Assembly (NCBI RefSeq): GCF_019166065.1
Contig: NZ_JAHTBN010000004.1
Coordinates: forward strand, 186,001-250,000
From: Candidimonas humi
Lineage (GTDB): Bacteria > Pseudomonadota > Gammaproteobacteria > Burkholderiales > Burkholderiaceae_B
Direction: 5' to 3'
DNA: 64,000 nucleotides
The position numbers were made by a program, and so were the translations under genes. Under the pieces are notes generated by a model. It ran no database searches. It worked only from the letters and a program-made list of their open reading frames with translations, and was not told the origin of the DNA. How positions within the stretch are numbered: position 1 is the first letter of the stretch; each line of letters opens with the position of its first letter. Of this stretch, positions 1 through 8,089 are shown piece by piece.

Positions 1-334
1 AGGTCCAGGCGTGATAGGGGCAGCGGAAGAACTTGCCGGTATTGCCGCAGCCCGCGCCCGCCACCATCACGCCCTTGTGCGGACAGCGGTTGTACAGCAC
101 TTTGACGCTCTTGTCGGTGTGCCGCACCATCACCACCGGCTGCGTGCCCACGGTGGTCGTGTAGAAGTCGCCCACGTTGGGGATCTGGCTGCCATGGCCC
201 ACATACACCCAGGTATTGGCGAAGAGCCTTTCCATTTCCAGGTCGAAGACTTCGTCGTCGATGAAAAGGTCTTTATGCACTTCTGTGGGGCGCACCAGCG
301 CCTCCAGTGCGGCGGGATCGTTGCGGTAGTTCAT
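1..334 (-). CDS. Rieske aromatic-ring oxygenase, large subunit (N-terminal part, runs off the window)
   Basis: The N-terminal 111 residues of a ring-hydroxylating oxygenase alpha subunit are visible; the rest lies left of base 1. The Rieske [2Fe-2S] ligands are Cys84/His86 (CPHKG) and Cys105/His108 (CPYHAW). The catalytic mononuclear-iron domain is outside the window. The ATG at 334 follows a strong ribosome site (AAGGAGG, 7-8 bases upstream). It is the last visible gene of a minus-strand operon behind the reductase at 389-1390, which would supply its electrons. The substrate cannot be told from this part; an aromatic acid is likely from the family. Confidence 0.88.
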   Translation of the reverse strand, partial: MNYRNDPAALEALVRPTEVHKDLFIDDEVFDLEMERLFANTWVYVGHGSQIPNVGDFYTTTVGTQPVVMVRHTDKSVKVLYNRCPHKGVMVAGAGCGNTGKFFRCPYHAWT

Positions 335-388
335 CGTGGCGCCTCCTTGTCGTGGCCGCCTGCGGGCGGCTCACAGGTATGCGGTGGG

Positions 389-1390
389 TCAAAGGTCCAG
401 GACCAGGCGGTCGCTGAGGCTGCGCGAAATACAGATCTGCATCACCTTGCCCGCGGCCCGTTCGTCGTCGGAAAGATAGTAGTCGCGGTGGTCGGGCACG
501 CCTTCGAGCACGCCGACCTGGCAGACCCCGCATTCGCCGCGCCTGCAGTCGTAGAGCGGATCGCAGCCGGCTTCTTCCAGCACTTCGAGTATGGTCTTGT
601 CGGGCGGAATCTGGAACACCTGGCCCGACTGGCGCAGCTCGACCTCGAAGGCACGGTCGCCGGCCTGCGGCGCGGCGGCGGTGAAGAGCTCGAAATGCAC
701 ATGCGAGTGCGGCCAGTGCCGGCCATGCGACTGTTCCACCACCAGGTCGATCAGGCCCTTGGGGCCGCAGACATACAGGTGCTGGGCGTTGTGGAAGCGT
801 TCCAGCAGCGCGGGCAGCGGCAGTTGCGTGGCGGCATCGTCGTCGGCGTGCAGGTGCAGGCTGTCGCGATGCTGCGCCGCCAGTTCGGCGGCGTAGGCCA
901 TTTGCGCCAGGCTGCGCCCGTAGTAGTGCAGCTCGTAGGGCCGGCCGGTGGCCTTGAGCGCGGTCGCCATCGAGGCGATGGGCGTGATGCCTATGCCGCC
1001 CGCGATCAATATCGCGGGGGCTTCGACCGTCTCGGGTTCGTGCAGCGGAAAGTCGTTCTTCGGCGCCTCCACTTGCAGCGTGTCGCCCGCCTTGATCTGG
1101 TGCATGTAGCGCGAGCCGCCGGTGCTCGGGTCTTCCAGGCGCACGCCCAGACAGTAGCGGCGCGGCGCGCCGAAATCGTCCGCGGATGCGTCCAGGCTGA
1201 CCAGGGAATAGCAGCGCGGTTGCGCCTGGCCCGGGATGTGCACTTTCAGGTGCGATCCCGGCGTGTAGGCGGGCAGCGCGGCGCCATCGGCCGGTTCCAG
1301 CACGACGGACCGGATGATGGGAGTCAGGGCCTGGACGGCGGATACGGTAAGAGTCAGCGTAGTCACGGCTTGCGGTTCGGTTTGCGGCAA
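389..1390 (-). CDS. Phthalate-dioxygenase-type reductase (flavin, NAD and plant-type ferredoxin domains)
   Basis: A 333-residue reductase that passes electrons from NAD(P)H through flavin to a 2Fe-2S centre and on to a Rieske oxygenase. A flavin-binding R-x-Y-S motif is at residues 59-62, the nucleotide-binding GGIGITP at about 131-137, a CGP motif near 208-210, and a C-terminal plant-type ferredoxin domain has cysteines at 282, 287, 290 and 320. Domain order (flavin, NAD, ferredoxin) is that of VanB and phthalate dioxygenase reductase. The start is uncertain: the longest frame opens on a TTG at 1390, with an in-frame GTG at 1366, and neither has a clear ribosome site. Its likely partner oxygenase is the next gene downstream (1-334). 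Confidence 0.9.
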   Translation of the reverse strand: MPQTEPQAVTTLTLTVSAVQALTPIIRSVVLEPADGAALPAYTPGSHLKVHIPGQAQPRCYSLVSLDASADDFGAPRRYCLGVRLEDPSTGGSRYMHQIKAGDTLQVEAPKNDFPLHEPETVEAPAILIAGGIGITPIASMATALKATGRPYELHYYGRSLAQMAYAAELAAQHRDSLHLHADDDAATQLPLPALLERFHNAQHLYVCGPKGLIDLVVEQSHGRHWPHSHVHFELFTAAAPQAGDRAFEVELRQSGQVFQIPPDKTILEVLEEAGCDPLYDCRRGECGVCQVGVLEGVPDHRDYYLSDDERAAGKVMQICISRSLSDRLVLDL

Positions 1391-1458
1391 GGGCGGTGCG
1401 GCGCGCCGGGGCCGGGTTTATCCAAAAGTATCGGTATCGGTCGAAGTATCGCTGCGGC

Positions 1459-3006
1459 TCAGTTTGCGGGTTTGAGTTCCTGTTGCAGCATGGCGTCCAG
1501 CTTGGTGCCCTGGTCGTCGGCCAGGGCCGCGTCGCGCAGCGCCCGCAGGCGCGACGCGGCTCCGGCGCTGCCCAGCAACTGGCTGGCGGCCAGCGTCAGC
1601 CGCTGGTACTTGCTGTCGCCGCGGGCATGGGTGTCGCTATAGCCCTTGACCAGGCGGCGGCAGTTGACGACTTCCACGGCCAGGTCGTAATCGTGGTGCA
1701 CGGTGTCGGAAATCAGCTTGAGCCAGTTGTGCAGGCTGTGCGCCTCGGTCTTGTGGCGCAGCGTGCCGCGGCGAAAGCGCCGCATGCCCGCCAGCGCGTA
1801 CAGCATCAGGAAACCCGAAAGCGTGCCGCTGCGCAGGAACCGCCCCTTGCGGAAAAAACGGCCCAGGAAACGGCTGAGCGCCGGCGAGTTCTCTATATAG
1901 CGGCCCAGGAACGCAGGCATGGTGCCGCAGATTTCCTCGAGCCGCGGATGCATGTATTCGGTGGTGTAGACCAGTTGTTCCTGCGCGGCGCCGACTTCCT
2001 GGCGCACCCGTTCGAAGCGCGTGCCGCGCGTCTTCAGGTCGGCGACGCGGATCACGTCGTCATAGGCCATGGCCACTGCCACGTAGCGCGCCGCCGCGGC
2101 GGTCAGCGCCCAGGATTTCGCGGCGCCGCCGAATTGTGCATCGAGTTCGCGGATGTCGCGCATATGGTCCAGGTATTCGCGCCCGTAGAGTAGGTCCTGG
2201 AATTCCAGCACGCGGCGCAGGCCGGCGAGCATCATGGGCTGGGCCTGCGGCGGGAAGTCGCGCTTGAGCTCTTCGAGCATCTGGCGGGTGCGCGGGTGGG
2301 CGGCGGTCTCGGGGATGGCCGGCAGGGGGCGGCTGGTGTCGATGGCGGCGGGCGCAGCGGGCGCCGATGCTGCCGCCTGCAGGCCTGCGGCGAAGGCACG
2401 CAGGCTGGCGTTCACGCCCACGCCCGCGCGCCGTATCGTGGCCTCGTAGTCTTCGCGCGCGAACGGCAGCGCGCCGCTGCCCGCGATGGCGCCGAACAGG
2501 CTGGCGCTGATGACGCTGCCGGCCTCGTCGGCCAGGGCCTGCAGGTCGAAGCACAGGAAGCGCTTGGCGATTTCCCTGCCCGCCTCGATGACCTTGTTGG
2601 GGTCGGCGATGCCGTTGCCGTGCGCCGCTTTCTCGCCCACGGCATAGCTGCGGTGCGACGAGGAAATCAGCACGGTGCGGTCCGGGGTGACGAAGCCGCG
2701 CTGGATCGCGCGGCCGCCTTCCATGAGCTCGGCGGCGATCACCAGGTCTACGTCGCCCGCGGTCGGCATCATGGCCAGGGTGGGGGGCTTGCCCGCGGCC
2801 CGCACCGCCGCCTCGGGCATCAGCTCGACGTAGTACACCGTGGCTCCGGTGCGCTGCGCCACGCCCGGCACGGACGTGGTCTGCGCCCACCACTGGGCGT
2901 GTTCGGCCATGTCGACGATCCAGTCGGCCAGCACGCCGCCGCCCTGGCCGCCCATGGCCAGGATGGCGATCTTGATCGGGGTGCCGGCATGCAGCGAGGT
3001 GTTCAT
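1459..3006 (-). CDS. iorB: Indolepyruvate ferredoxin oxidoreductase, beta subunit
   Basis: The gamma-domain subunit of a 2-oxoacid:ferredoxin oxidoreductase, about 515 residues. The N-terminal domain holds the glycine-rich GGQGGG at residues 19-24 and resembles the pyruvate ferredoxin oxidoreductase gamma domain. The roughly 300-residue C-terminal part is the extra region seen in aerobic-proteobacterial IorB proteins. The ATG at 3006 was chosen because family homology begins there (MNTSLHAGTP); a longer frame runs upstream into iorA but is only read-through. It lies 31 bases after iorA. With IorA it should oxidatively decarboxylate aryl-pyruvates such as indolepyruvate or phenylpyruvate to the acyl-CoA. 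Confidence 0.88.
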   Translation of the reverse strand: MNTSLHAGTPIKIAILAMGGQGGGVLADWIVDMAEHAQWWAQTTSVPGVAQRTGATVYYVELMPEAAVRAAGKPPTLAMMPTAGDVDLVIAAELMEGGRAIQRGFVTPDRTVLISSSHRSYAVGEKAAHGNGIADPNKVIEAGREIAKRFLCFDLQALADEAGSVISASLFGAIAGSGALPFAREDYEATIRRAGVGVNASLRAFAAGLQAAASAPAAPAAIDTSRPLPAIPETAAHPRTRQMLEELKRDFPPQAQPMMLAGLRRVLEFQDLLYGREYLDHMRDIRELDAQFGGAAKSWALTAAAARYVAVAMAYDDVIRVADLKTRGTRFERVRQEVGAAQEQLVYTTEYMHPRLEEICGTMPAFLGRYIENSPALSRFLGRFFRKGRFLRSGTLSGFLMLYALAGMRRFRRGTLRHKTEAHSLHNWLKLISDTVHHDYDLAVEVVNCRRLVKGYSDTHARGDSKYQRLTLAASQLLGSAGAASRLRALRDAALADDQGTKLDAMLQQELKPAN

Positions 3007-3037
3007 GGTTGGCGCCTTAGCAGGAAGTACTTGGAAC

Positions 3038-5254
3038 TTAGAGCGAATACTGTTGCAGGCGGGCCGCGCGGCGCGCCTGCAGAAAGCCGATGACGCGTCC
3101 GCGCAGGCGGGCCAGGAATTGGTCCCAGCGGCTGGGGTTGTGCACGATATCGGCGCGGTAGAAAGACGGGCACAGCACGGCCGCGTCGGCGACTTCGCCG
3201 CAATTGCCGCAGCCCACGCAGCTATTCTCGACATGCGCCACCGGGTCTTCCTTGAGCGGGTCGCCGCTGTCCTTGATGCTGAGCGACGGACAGCCGGAAA
3301 GCCGGATACAGGCATGGTCGCCGCTGCAGACGTCGGGGTCCACCCCGAAACGTTCCTTGACCATGCGCTTGCCTTCCTTGACGGCCTTGTTGAAGGCGGG
3401 CTTGACGCGGCGCTGCTTGTTGAGCATGCATTCGGACTGGGCGATGATGACCTTGGGCCCGGTTTCTTTGGTGGTCAGCGCTTCTTCGATCAGGGCTTCG
3501 CCGCGCTTTACGTCATAGGTACGGTCCAGCGTGCGCACCCACTTGACGCCCACGCCGCGCACCGCGTTCTCGATGGAATTGTTGGTGGCGCGATGGTCGT
3601 TCTTGGCGCGCGAGGACAGGATGTCCTGGCCCCCGGTGGCGGCCGAGTAATAGTTGTCGATGATGACGATGACGCCGTCGTATTTGTTGAAGACGGCATT
3701 GCCTATGCCCGAGGCCAGGCCGTTGTGCCAGAAGCCGCCGTCGCCCATGATGGAAATCGGGCGCTTGGACGAGGGCACGTTGAAGGCGGCGGCGCTGGAC
3801 GCCCCCAGGCCGTAGCCCATGGTGGTGGCGCCCAGGTTGAACGGCGGCAGGATGGAGAACAAATGGCAGCCGATATCGCAGGAGATATGGTGCTGGCCGA
3901 GCTTTTGCTGGGCAAGAGTCAGGGCCGAGAAGATCGGCCGCTCGGGACAGCCCGTACAGAAGCCCGCGGGGCGCGGCGGCACGACTTCGGCCAGCTCGCG
4001 CGCATGGTCTTTGGCGGGCTGCGGGCTTGCCGCAGCCTGGCCCTGGGACGGCCGCGCCAGTTCGCTGATTTCCATTTGCGGCGCGGCGGGTTCTATCCCC
4101 GGCACTTCGAGGCGCGGCAGCAGCCCGGGGTGGTGGCGTTCCAGGAATTTCTGCAGGCCGTCGCGGATCACTGCAGTGGTGTATTCGCCGGCCATAGGCA
4201 GCACGTCCTTGCCAGACAGTACGGTGTCCATGCCGGCCTGGCGCAGGATGGTGTGCAGGTTCTGCTCGATATAGTTGGGTTGGCCTTCTTCGAGCAGCAG
4301 CACGGCCTTCTTGCCCTGGCAGTAGCGGCGCACCTCGTCGTCGATTACCGGGTAGGTGACATTCATCACGTACAGCGGGATGCGGCTGTTGCCGAAGTGG
4401 TCCGCCAGGCCCAGCAACTGCAGGGCGCGGATGACGCCGTTGTACAGGCCGCCTTGCAGGATCAGGCCGATATCGCCGGCGTCGCCGTCGAAGAATTCAT
4501 TGAGATGGTTTTCCTGGATGTAGCGCACGGCGGCCGGCCAGCGCTGCTTTATTTTTTCTTGTTCGTGCAGGAACGAGGCGGGCGGCAGCACGATGCGGTT
4601 GACGTCGCGCACCGGGTTTTCCATGGCCTGCCCCAGGCCGAATTCGGGACGGCGGTTGTCCTTGGCCATGAAGCGCCCGTGCACGTGGCAGCCGCGGATG
4701 CGCAGTTGCAGGATCACCGGCGTGTTGCTGGCCTCGGACAGCTCGAAGCCGTCTTCCACGGCCTTGACCATGCTTTCCAGGTTGGGGCGCGGATCCAGCA
4801 GCCAGAGCTGCGACTTCATGGCGAAGGCGTGGGTGCGTTCCTGCATGATGGACGAGCCTTCGCCGTAGTCTTCGCCGACGATGACCAGCGCGCCGCCGGT
4901 GACCCCGCCCGAGGCCAGGTTCGCCAGGGCGTCGGAGGCCACATTCGTGCCTACGGTGGATTTCCAGGTGACCGCGCCGCGTATTGGGTACATGACCGAG
5001 GCCGCAAGCGTGGCGGCGGCGGTGGCTTCCGAGGCGCTGGCTTCGAAGTGCACGCCCAGCTCTTCGAGGATTTCCTGGGCGTCGGCCAGCACGTCCATCA
5101 GGTGGGAAATGGGCGAGCCCTGGTAGCCCGCCACGTAGCCTACGCCCGATTGCAGCAGCGCCTTGGTGACCGCAAGTATGCCTTCGCCGCGGAATTCCTC
5201 GCCTGCGCCGATGCGCAACTGCTGGACTTCCTTCTTGAATGAACGCTCCGCCAT
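3038..5254 (-). CDS. iorA: Indolepyruvate ferredoxin oxidoreductase, alpha subunit (thiamine-diphosphate enzyme)
   Basis: A 738-residue catalytic subunit. The N-terminal half carries the pyrimidine-binding domain of 2-oxoacid oxidoreductases (GYQGSPISHLMD near residue 44). The thiamine-diphosphate site is GDGGFWHNGLASG in the middle, preceded by the CTGCPERP motif. Near the C terminus two cysteine clusters (CSGDHAC...GCP and CVGCGNC...CP) should bind 4Fe-4S centres. The ATG at 5254 has a GGAGA ribosome site. It is the first gene of the operon iorA-iorB-reductase-oxygenase, and marR lies divergently upstream. Known members act on indolepyruvate and phenylpyruvate; the exact substrate here is inferred. 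Confidence 0.9.
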   Translation of the reverse strand: MAERSFKKEVQQLRIGAGEEFRGEGILAVTKALLQSGVGYVAGYQGSPISHLMDVLADAQEILEELGVHFEASASEATAAATLAASVMYPIRGAVTWKSTVGTNVASDALANLASGGVTGGALVIVGEDYGEGSSIMQERTHAFAMKSQLWLLDPRPNLESMVKAVEDGFELSEASNTPVILQLRIRGCHVHGRFMAKDNRRPEFGLGQAMENPVRDVNRIVLPPASFLHEQEKIKQRWPAAVRYIQENHLNEFFDGDAGDIGLILQGGLYNGVIRALQLLGLADHFGNSRIPLYVMNVTYPVIDDEVRRYCQGKKAVLLLEEGQPNYIEQNLHTILRQAGMDTVLSGKDVLPMAGEYTTAVIRDGLQKFLERHHPGLLPRLEVPGIEPAAPQMEISELARPSQGQAAASPQPAKDHARELAEVVPPRPAGFCTGCPERPIFSALTLAQQKLGQHHISCDIGCHLFSILPPFNLGATTMGYGLGASSAAAFNVPSSKRPISIMGDGGFWHNGLASGIGNAVFNKYDGVIVIIDNYYSAATGGQDILSSRAKNDHRATNNSIENAVRGVGVKWVRTLDRTYDVKRGEALIEEALTTKETGPKVIIAQSECMLNKQRRVKPAFNKAVKEGKRMVKERFGVDPDVCSGDHACIRLSGCPSLSIKDSGDPLKEDPVAHVENSCVGCGNCGEVADAAVLCPSFYRADIVHNPSRWDQFLARLRGRVIGFLQARRAARLQQYSL

Positions 5255-5371
5255 GATGTCTCCAGGCTGCCAGTATTTTGTCGCCGCCGTGCCGGCACCG
5301 CATGTCCCGCGTGTCTCGGAAGGACCCCGGCGGACCGCCGGCCAGACTCCGGCCGCGGCTGCTTTCCAAAT

Positions 5372-5400
5372 ACTTTAGGGTTGAAGCTTAGTCTTGTCAA
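5372..5400 (-). promoter_or_regulatory. Sigma-70-type promoter of the iorAB operon
   Basis: Reading the minus strand, a perfect -35 TTGACA (5400-5395) is separated by exactly 17 bases from TAAAGT (5377-5372, four of six matches to the -10 consensus). It points at iorA, giving a leader of about 110 bases. It sits in an AT-rich gap unlike the GC-rich coding DNA around it. Confidence 0.6.
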
Positions 5401-5405
5401 TATAA

Positions 5406-5421
5406 ATATGAAAATTCATAT
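5406..5421. promoter_or_regulatory. Candidate MarR operator palindrome
   Basis: ATATGAA, two A bases, then TTCATAT: a 16-base inverted repeat of the size and AT content typical of MarR-family sites. It lies five bases upstream of the iorA -35 box and 114 bases before marR. From the position I infer that the divergent MarR protein binds here and controls both directions; no binding data support this. Confidence 0.5.
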
Positions 5422-5535
5422 ATTTGCGAAATTTAATATAAATAACAGTCGCTTGGATATCGGTGCAAACCATTATATTGACGCCTTCCGCGGCTTTGGG
5501 CTACGATTTTCGAGTACCGAAACCAAGCCTCCCAC

Positions 5536-5970
5536 ATGTCCCGTCCCGATCCGTCCACGCGCTTCGTGCACCGCTATCTGGCATCCGTGCTGGCCCGGGC
5601 GAGCCACCAGATCTCCGAGGAATTCCACGTCGAAGTCAGGAAGGCCGGGCTGACCGTAACGGAATGGCGCATCCTGGGCAGCCTGATCGAAGGCGAGGGG
5701 GAAACGGTGGGCATGCTGGCCGACCTGGCGGTAACCAAGCAGCCCACGATCAGCAAGGTCCTGCCCCGGCTCGAGGCCGAGGGCTACATCACCTTGCGGT
5801 CTTCGCGCGCCGACCGGCGCCAGACCCTGGTGCAGATCACGCCCAAGGGCTCGCGGCTCATCGGCGGCTTGTGCGAGCAGGCCATGGAACACCAGCGCCG
5901 CCTGCTGGCAAAGCTGGATCCCGACCACGCCGACCGGCTGGTGGAAATGCTGCGCGAAATCGTACGCTAG
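5536..5970 (+). CDS. MarR-family transcriptional regulator
   Basis: A 144-residue winged-helix regulator, the usual MarR length. The helix-turn-helix lies about residues 55-85 (including TKQPTISKVLPRLEAEG), followed by the wing with the family's D-R motif (SSRADRRQTLVQIT). It is divergent from iorA across a 281-base AT-rich gap with a palindrome, so it most likely controls the ior/Rieske operon, with an aromatic acid or its CoA ester as the probable effector. The ATG at 5536 gives the expected N terminus; no strong ribosome site is visible. No other gene is co-transcribed, since galE converges on it. Confidence 0.85.
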   Translation: MSRPDPSTRFVHRYLASVLARASHQISEEFHVEVRKAGLTVTEWRILGSLIEGEGETVGMLADLAVTKQPTISKVLPRLEAEGYITLRSSRADRRQTLVQITPKGSRLIGGLCEQAMEHQRRLLAKLDPDHADRLVEMLREIVR

Positions 5971-6016
5971 GGCCTGTTCATACTAAAAAGGGCACCCCTT
6001 TTAGCGTGAACAGGCC
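5971..6016. terminator. Two-tier hairpin between convergent marR and galE
   Basis: Outer arms GGCCTGTTCA (5971-5980) and TGAACAGGCC (6007-6016) pair perfectly. An inner stem, CTAAAAAGGG against CCCCTTTTAG with one mismatch, fills most of the space between. It begins on the base after the marR stop codon and precedes the galE stop. Its position suggests a bidirectional terminator, but no U-run follows the outer stem in either direction. Confidence 0.5.
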
Positions 6017-6053
6017 TAAGCCCGTTGCGCGGCAGCGGCGCCGCCGCGCCGGC

Positions 6054-7100
6054 TTATTCTTCTTGCAGGTTTTCCCGGCCGATTTCCCAGCGCCAGGCGT
6101 CGGCGCACATTTCGTCTATGCCCAGGGTGGCGCGCCACCCCAGCTCTTGCTCGGCCAGCGCCGTATCGGCCCAGCAGGCGGCGATGTCTCCGGGGCGCCG
6201 GGCAACGATGTCGTAGGGTACCGGCCGGCCGCTGGCTTTTTCGAAAGCGCGCACCATTTCCAGCACCGAATAGCCGCGGCCGGTGCCCAGGTTGACGCTC
6301 AGCAGGTTCTGCTGCTGTTTCTCGCAGTGGCGCAGCGCCGCCACGTGGCCTTGCGCCAGGTCCATGACGTGTATGTAGTCGCGCACGCCCGTGCCGTCGG
6401 GCGTGTCGTAGTCATTGCCGAACACCTGCAGGCGCGGCCGCGTGCCGCAGGCGACCTGCGATACATAGGGCATGAGATTGTTGGGCACCCCTTGCGGCGC
6501 CTCGCCGATCAGGCCGCTGGGATGCGCGCCCACGGGGTTGAAGTAGCGCAGCCGCGCGATGCGCCAGCCGGCTTCGGCGCGGTAGAGGTTTTCGAGTATG
6601 TCCTCGACCACCAGCTTGCTGTGGCCGTAAGGATTGGTGGCCGAGCGCGGATGGTCTTCGGCCAGCGGCAGGCGCTGCGGGTCGCCGTATACCGTGGCCG
6701 ACGACGAAAAGACAAAGGTCTGGACGGCGGCCCGGCGCGCGGCCTGCAACAGATTGACGCTGCCGTGCACATTGTTGTCGTAGTATTCGAGCGGCTTCCG
6801 GGTCGATTCCCCCACGGCTTTCAGGCCGGCGAAATGCAGGATGGCGTCGATCCGCTGCGCGGCGAACAGCTCGTCGAGCAGGGCCGCGTTGCGGATGTCG
6901 CCCTCGATGAATTCGGGGCGCGCGCCGGTGATGCGCTCGACGCGCGAGAGCACCGAGGCGCTGCTATTGCACAGATTGTCCAGGACGACTACACGGTAGC
7001 CGGCCTGTTGCAGCGCCACGGTGGTGTGGCTGCCGATGAATCCGGCGCCGCCGGTGACCAGTACGGTTGCAGGCATGCTTGCTACGGGTTGGTGACACAT
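6054..7100 (-). CDS. galE: UDP-glucose 4-epimerase
   Basis: Interconverts UDP-glucose and UDP-galactose in the cytoplasm for surface polysaccharide synthesis. About 348 residues, a short-chain dehydrogenase fold: NAD-binding GGAGFIGSH near residue 17, the SSSATVYG segment with the catalytic serine/threonine, and the Y-x3-K catalytic pair in NPYGHSK. An in-frame ATG at 7076 would remove eight residues and place the start nearer to the VLVTGG strand, as in E. coli GalE; neither start has a good ribosome site. With galU at 10.8-11.6 kb it supplies nucleotide sugars to the lipopolysaccharide genes nearby. Confidence 0.93.
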   Translation of the reverse strand: MCHQPVASMPATVLVTGGAGFIGSHTTVALQQAGYRVVVLDNLCNSSASVLSRVERITGARPEFIEGDIRNAALLDELFAAQRIDAILHFAGLKAVGESTRKPLEYYDNNVHGSVNLLQAARRAAVQTFVFSSSATVYGDPQRLPLAEDHPRSATNPYGHSKLVVEDILENLYRAEAGWRIARLRYFNPVGAHPSGLIGEAPQGVPNNLMPYVSQVACGTRPRLQVFGNDYDTPDGTGVRDYIHVMDLAQGHVAALRHCEKQQQNLLSVNLGTGRGYSVLEMVRAFEKASGRPVPYDIVARRPGDIAACWADTALAEQELGWRATLGIDEMCADAWRWEIGRENLQEE

Positions 7101-7140
7101 GCCCGGATTGTAAGGTGCAAAAGCCCGGTGTCTCGTGCGC

Positions 7141-7953
7141 TTAGTGCCTCGTGCCTATGATCAACAGATATTCCCGCGGCACGGCGATGCCCAGGCCCGT
7201 GGCGAACTTGTCGTGAAAGGCGGCAAAATCCCGCGCCAGGCCGGCCCGGCGCGTCTCGTCCAGGCTTGCGGCCAGCGCCTTGGCGGGGCCATAGCCCTTG
7301 GAAAACGCGTTCCAGGCCGCCTGCCCATCGCGGTCGTAATAGACCGTGACGCCGTCTTCGAATTTCAGGTCGAAGTCGCGGCCCAGCAGTTCCCGGACCC
7401 GGTTGCGGTCTCCCCAGGCGAAGGGCGAGGCGGGCGCCGGCGTGGGGGGCGGGGGCATATAGGCGCGCATCACGACGAACATTTCATAGACCCCGCCCTG
7501 GGGCGGCCAGATTGCCAGGCCGATGCGCCCGCCGCTGCGGCAGACCCGGGCCATCTCGCCGGCCGCCGCTTCGGGGTGGCTGGCGAACATGACGCCGAAG
7601 GTGGAGACCACGGCATCGAAGCTGCCGTCGGCATAGGGGAGTTTCTCCGCGTCGCCGATCTGGTAGTCGATGTCCAGGCGCTCGGCCTGGGCCCGGGCCT
7701 TTGCGGCCGCGATCAGGTCGGCGGAAATATCGGCGCCCGTGACGGCCGCGCCGTAGCGTGCCAGCAGCCGGGACGTCCAGCCCGTGCCTGTGGCGAGGTC
7801 CAGCACGCGTTCGCCCGGTTGCGGAGCGACCCGTCTTGCGCAATGATCCAGCGCGCTGGCTATCTGGTGACTGATTTCGTTATAGGCGTCGCCGGCGCTA
7901 CCCCATACCGCCGCCGGGCGCTGGTTGTGGGCTTGTATCTTTCCTGTTTCCAC
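7141..7953 (-). CDS. Class I SAM-dependent methyltransferase
   Basis: About 270 residues with the SAM-binding motif I DLATGTGWTS near residue 50, an acidic residue ending strand 2 (GADIS) and a later FDAVVSTFG. This is a Methyltransf_11/25-type domain of the UbiE/bioC-like kind. The GTG at 7953 was chosen because AGGAGG lies six bases upstream; a longer frame to 8031 has no such site. Substrate unknown. It stands between galE and the divergent waaC, which does not reveal its role. Confidence 0.8.
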   Translation of the reverse strand: METGKIQAHNQRPAAVWGSAGDAYNEISHQIASALDHCARRVAPQPGERVLDLATGTGWTSRLLARYGAAVTGADISADLIAAAKARAQAERLDIDYQIGDAEKLPYADGSFDAVVSTFGVMFASHPEAAAGEMARVCRSGGRIGLAIWPPQGGVYEMFVVMRAYMPPPPTPAPASPFAWGDRNRVRELLGRDFDLKFEDGVTVYYDRDGQAAWNAFSKGYGPAKALAASLDETRRAGLARDFAAFHDKFATGLGIAVPREYLLIIGTRH

Positions 7954-8089
7954 GATGAGCCTCCTCGTTCTACTGTTTTTCTGGGCTTTCCTCTCCTGTC
8001 CGGAATTGTTCTGGCTGCAATAGGAAATCATACGCCTGGCAGCGGCTGCCGGCGCACTTGTTGCAGGTACTTGTCTTTATAATCGCCCC

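Noticed and set aside
2840-5242. 800-residue open frame opposite iorA
   Set aside because: Antisense shadow of a clear gene with matching third-position GC bias; no family features.
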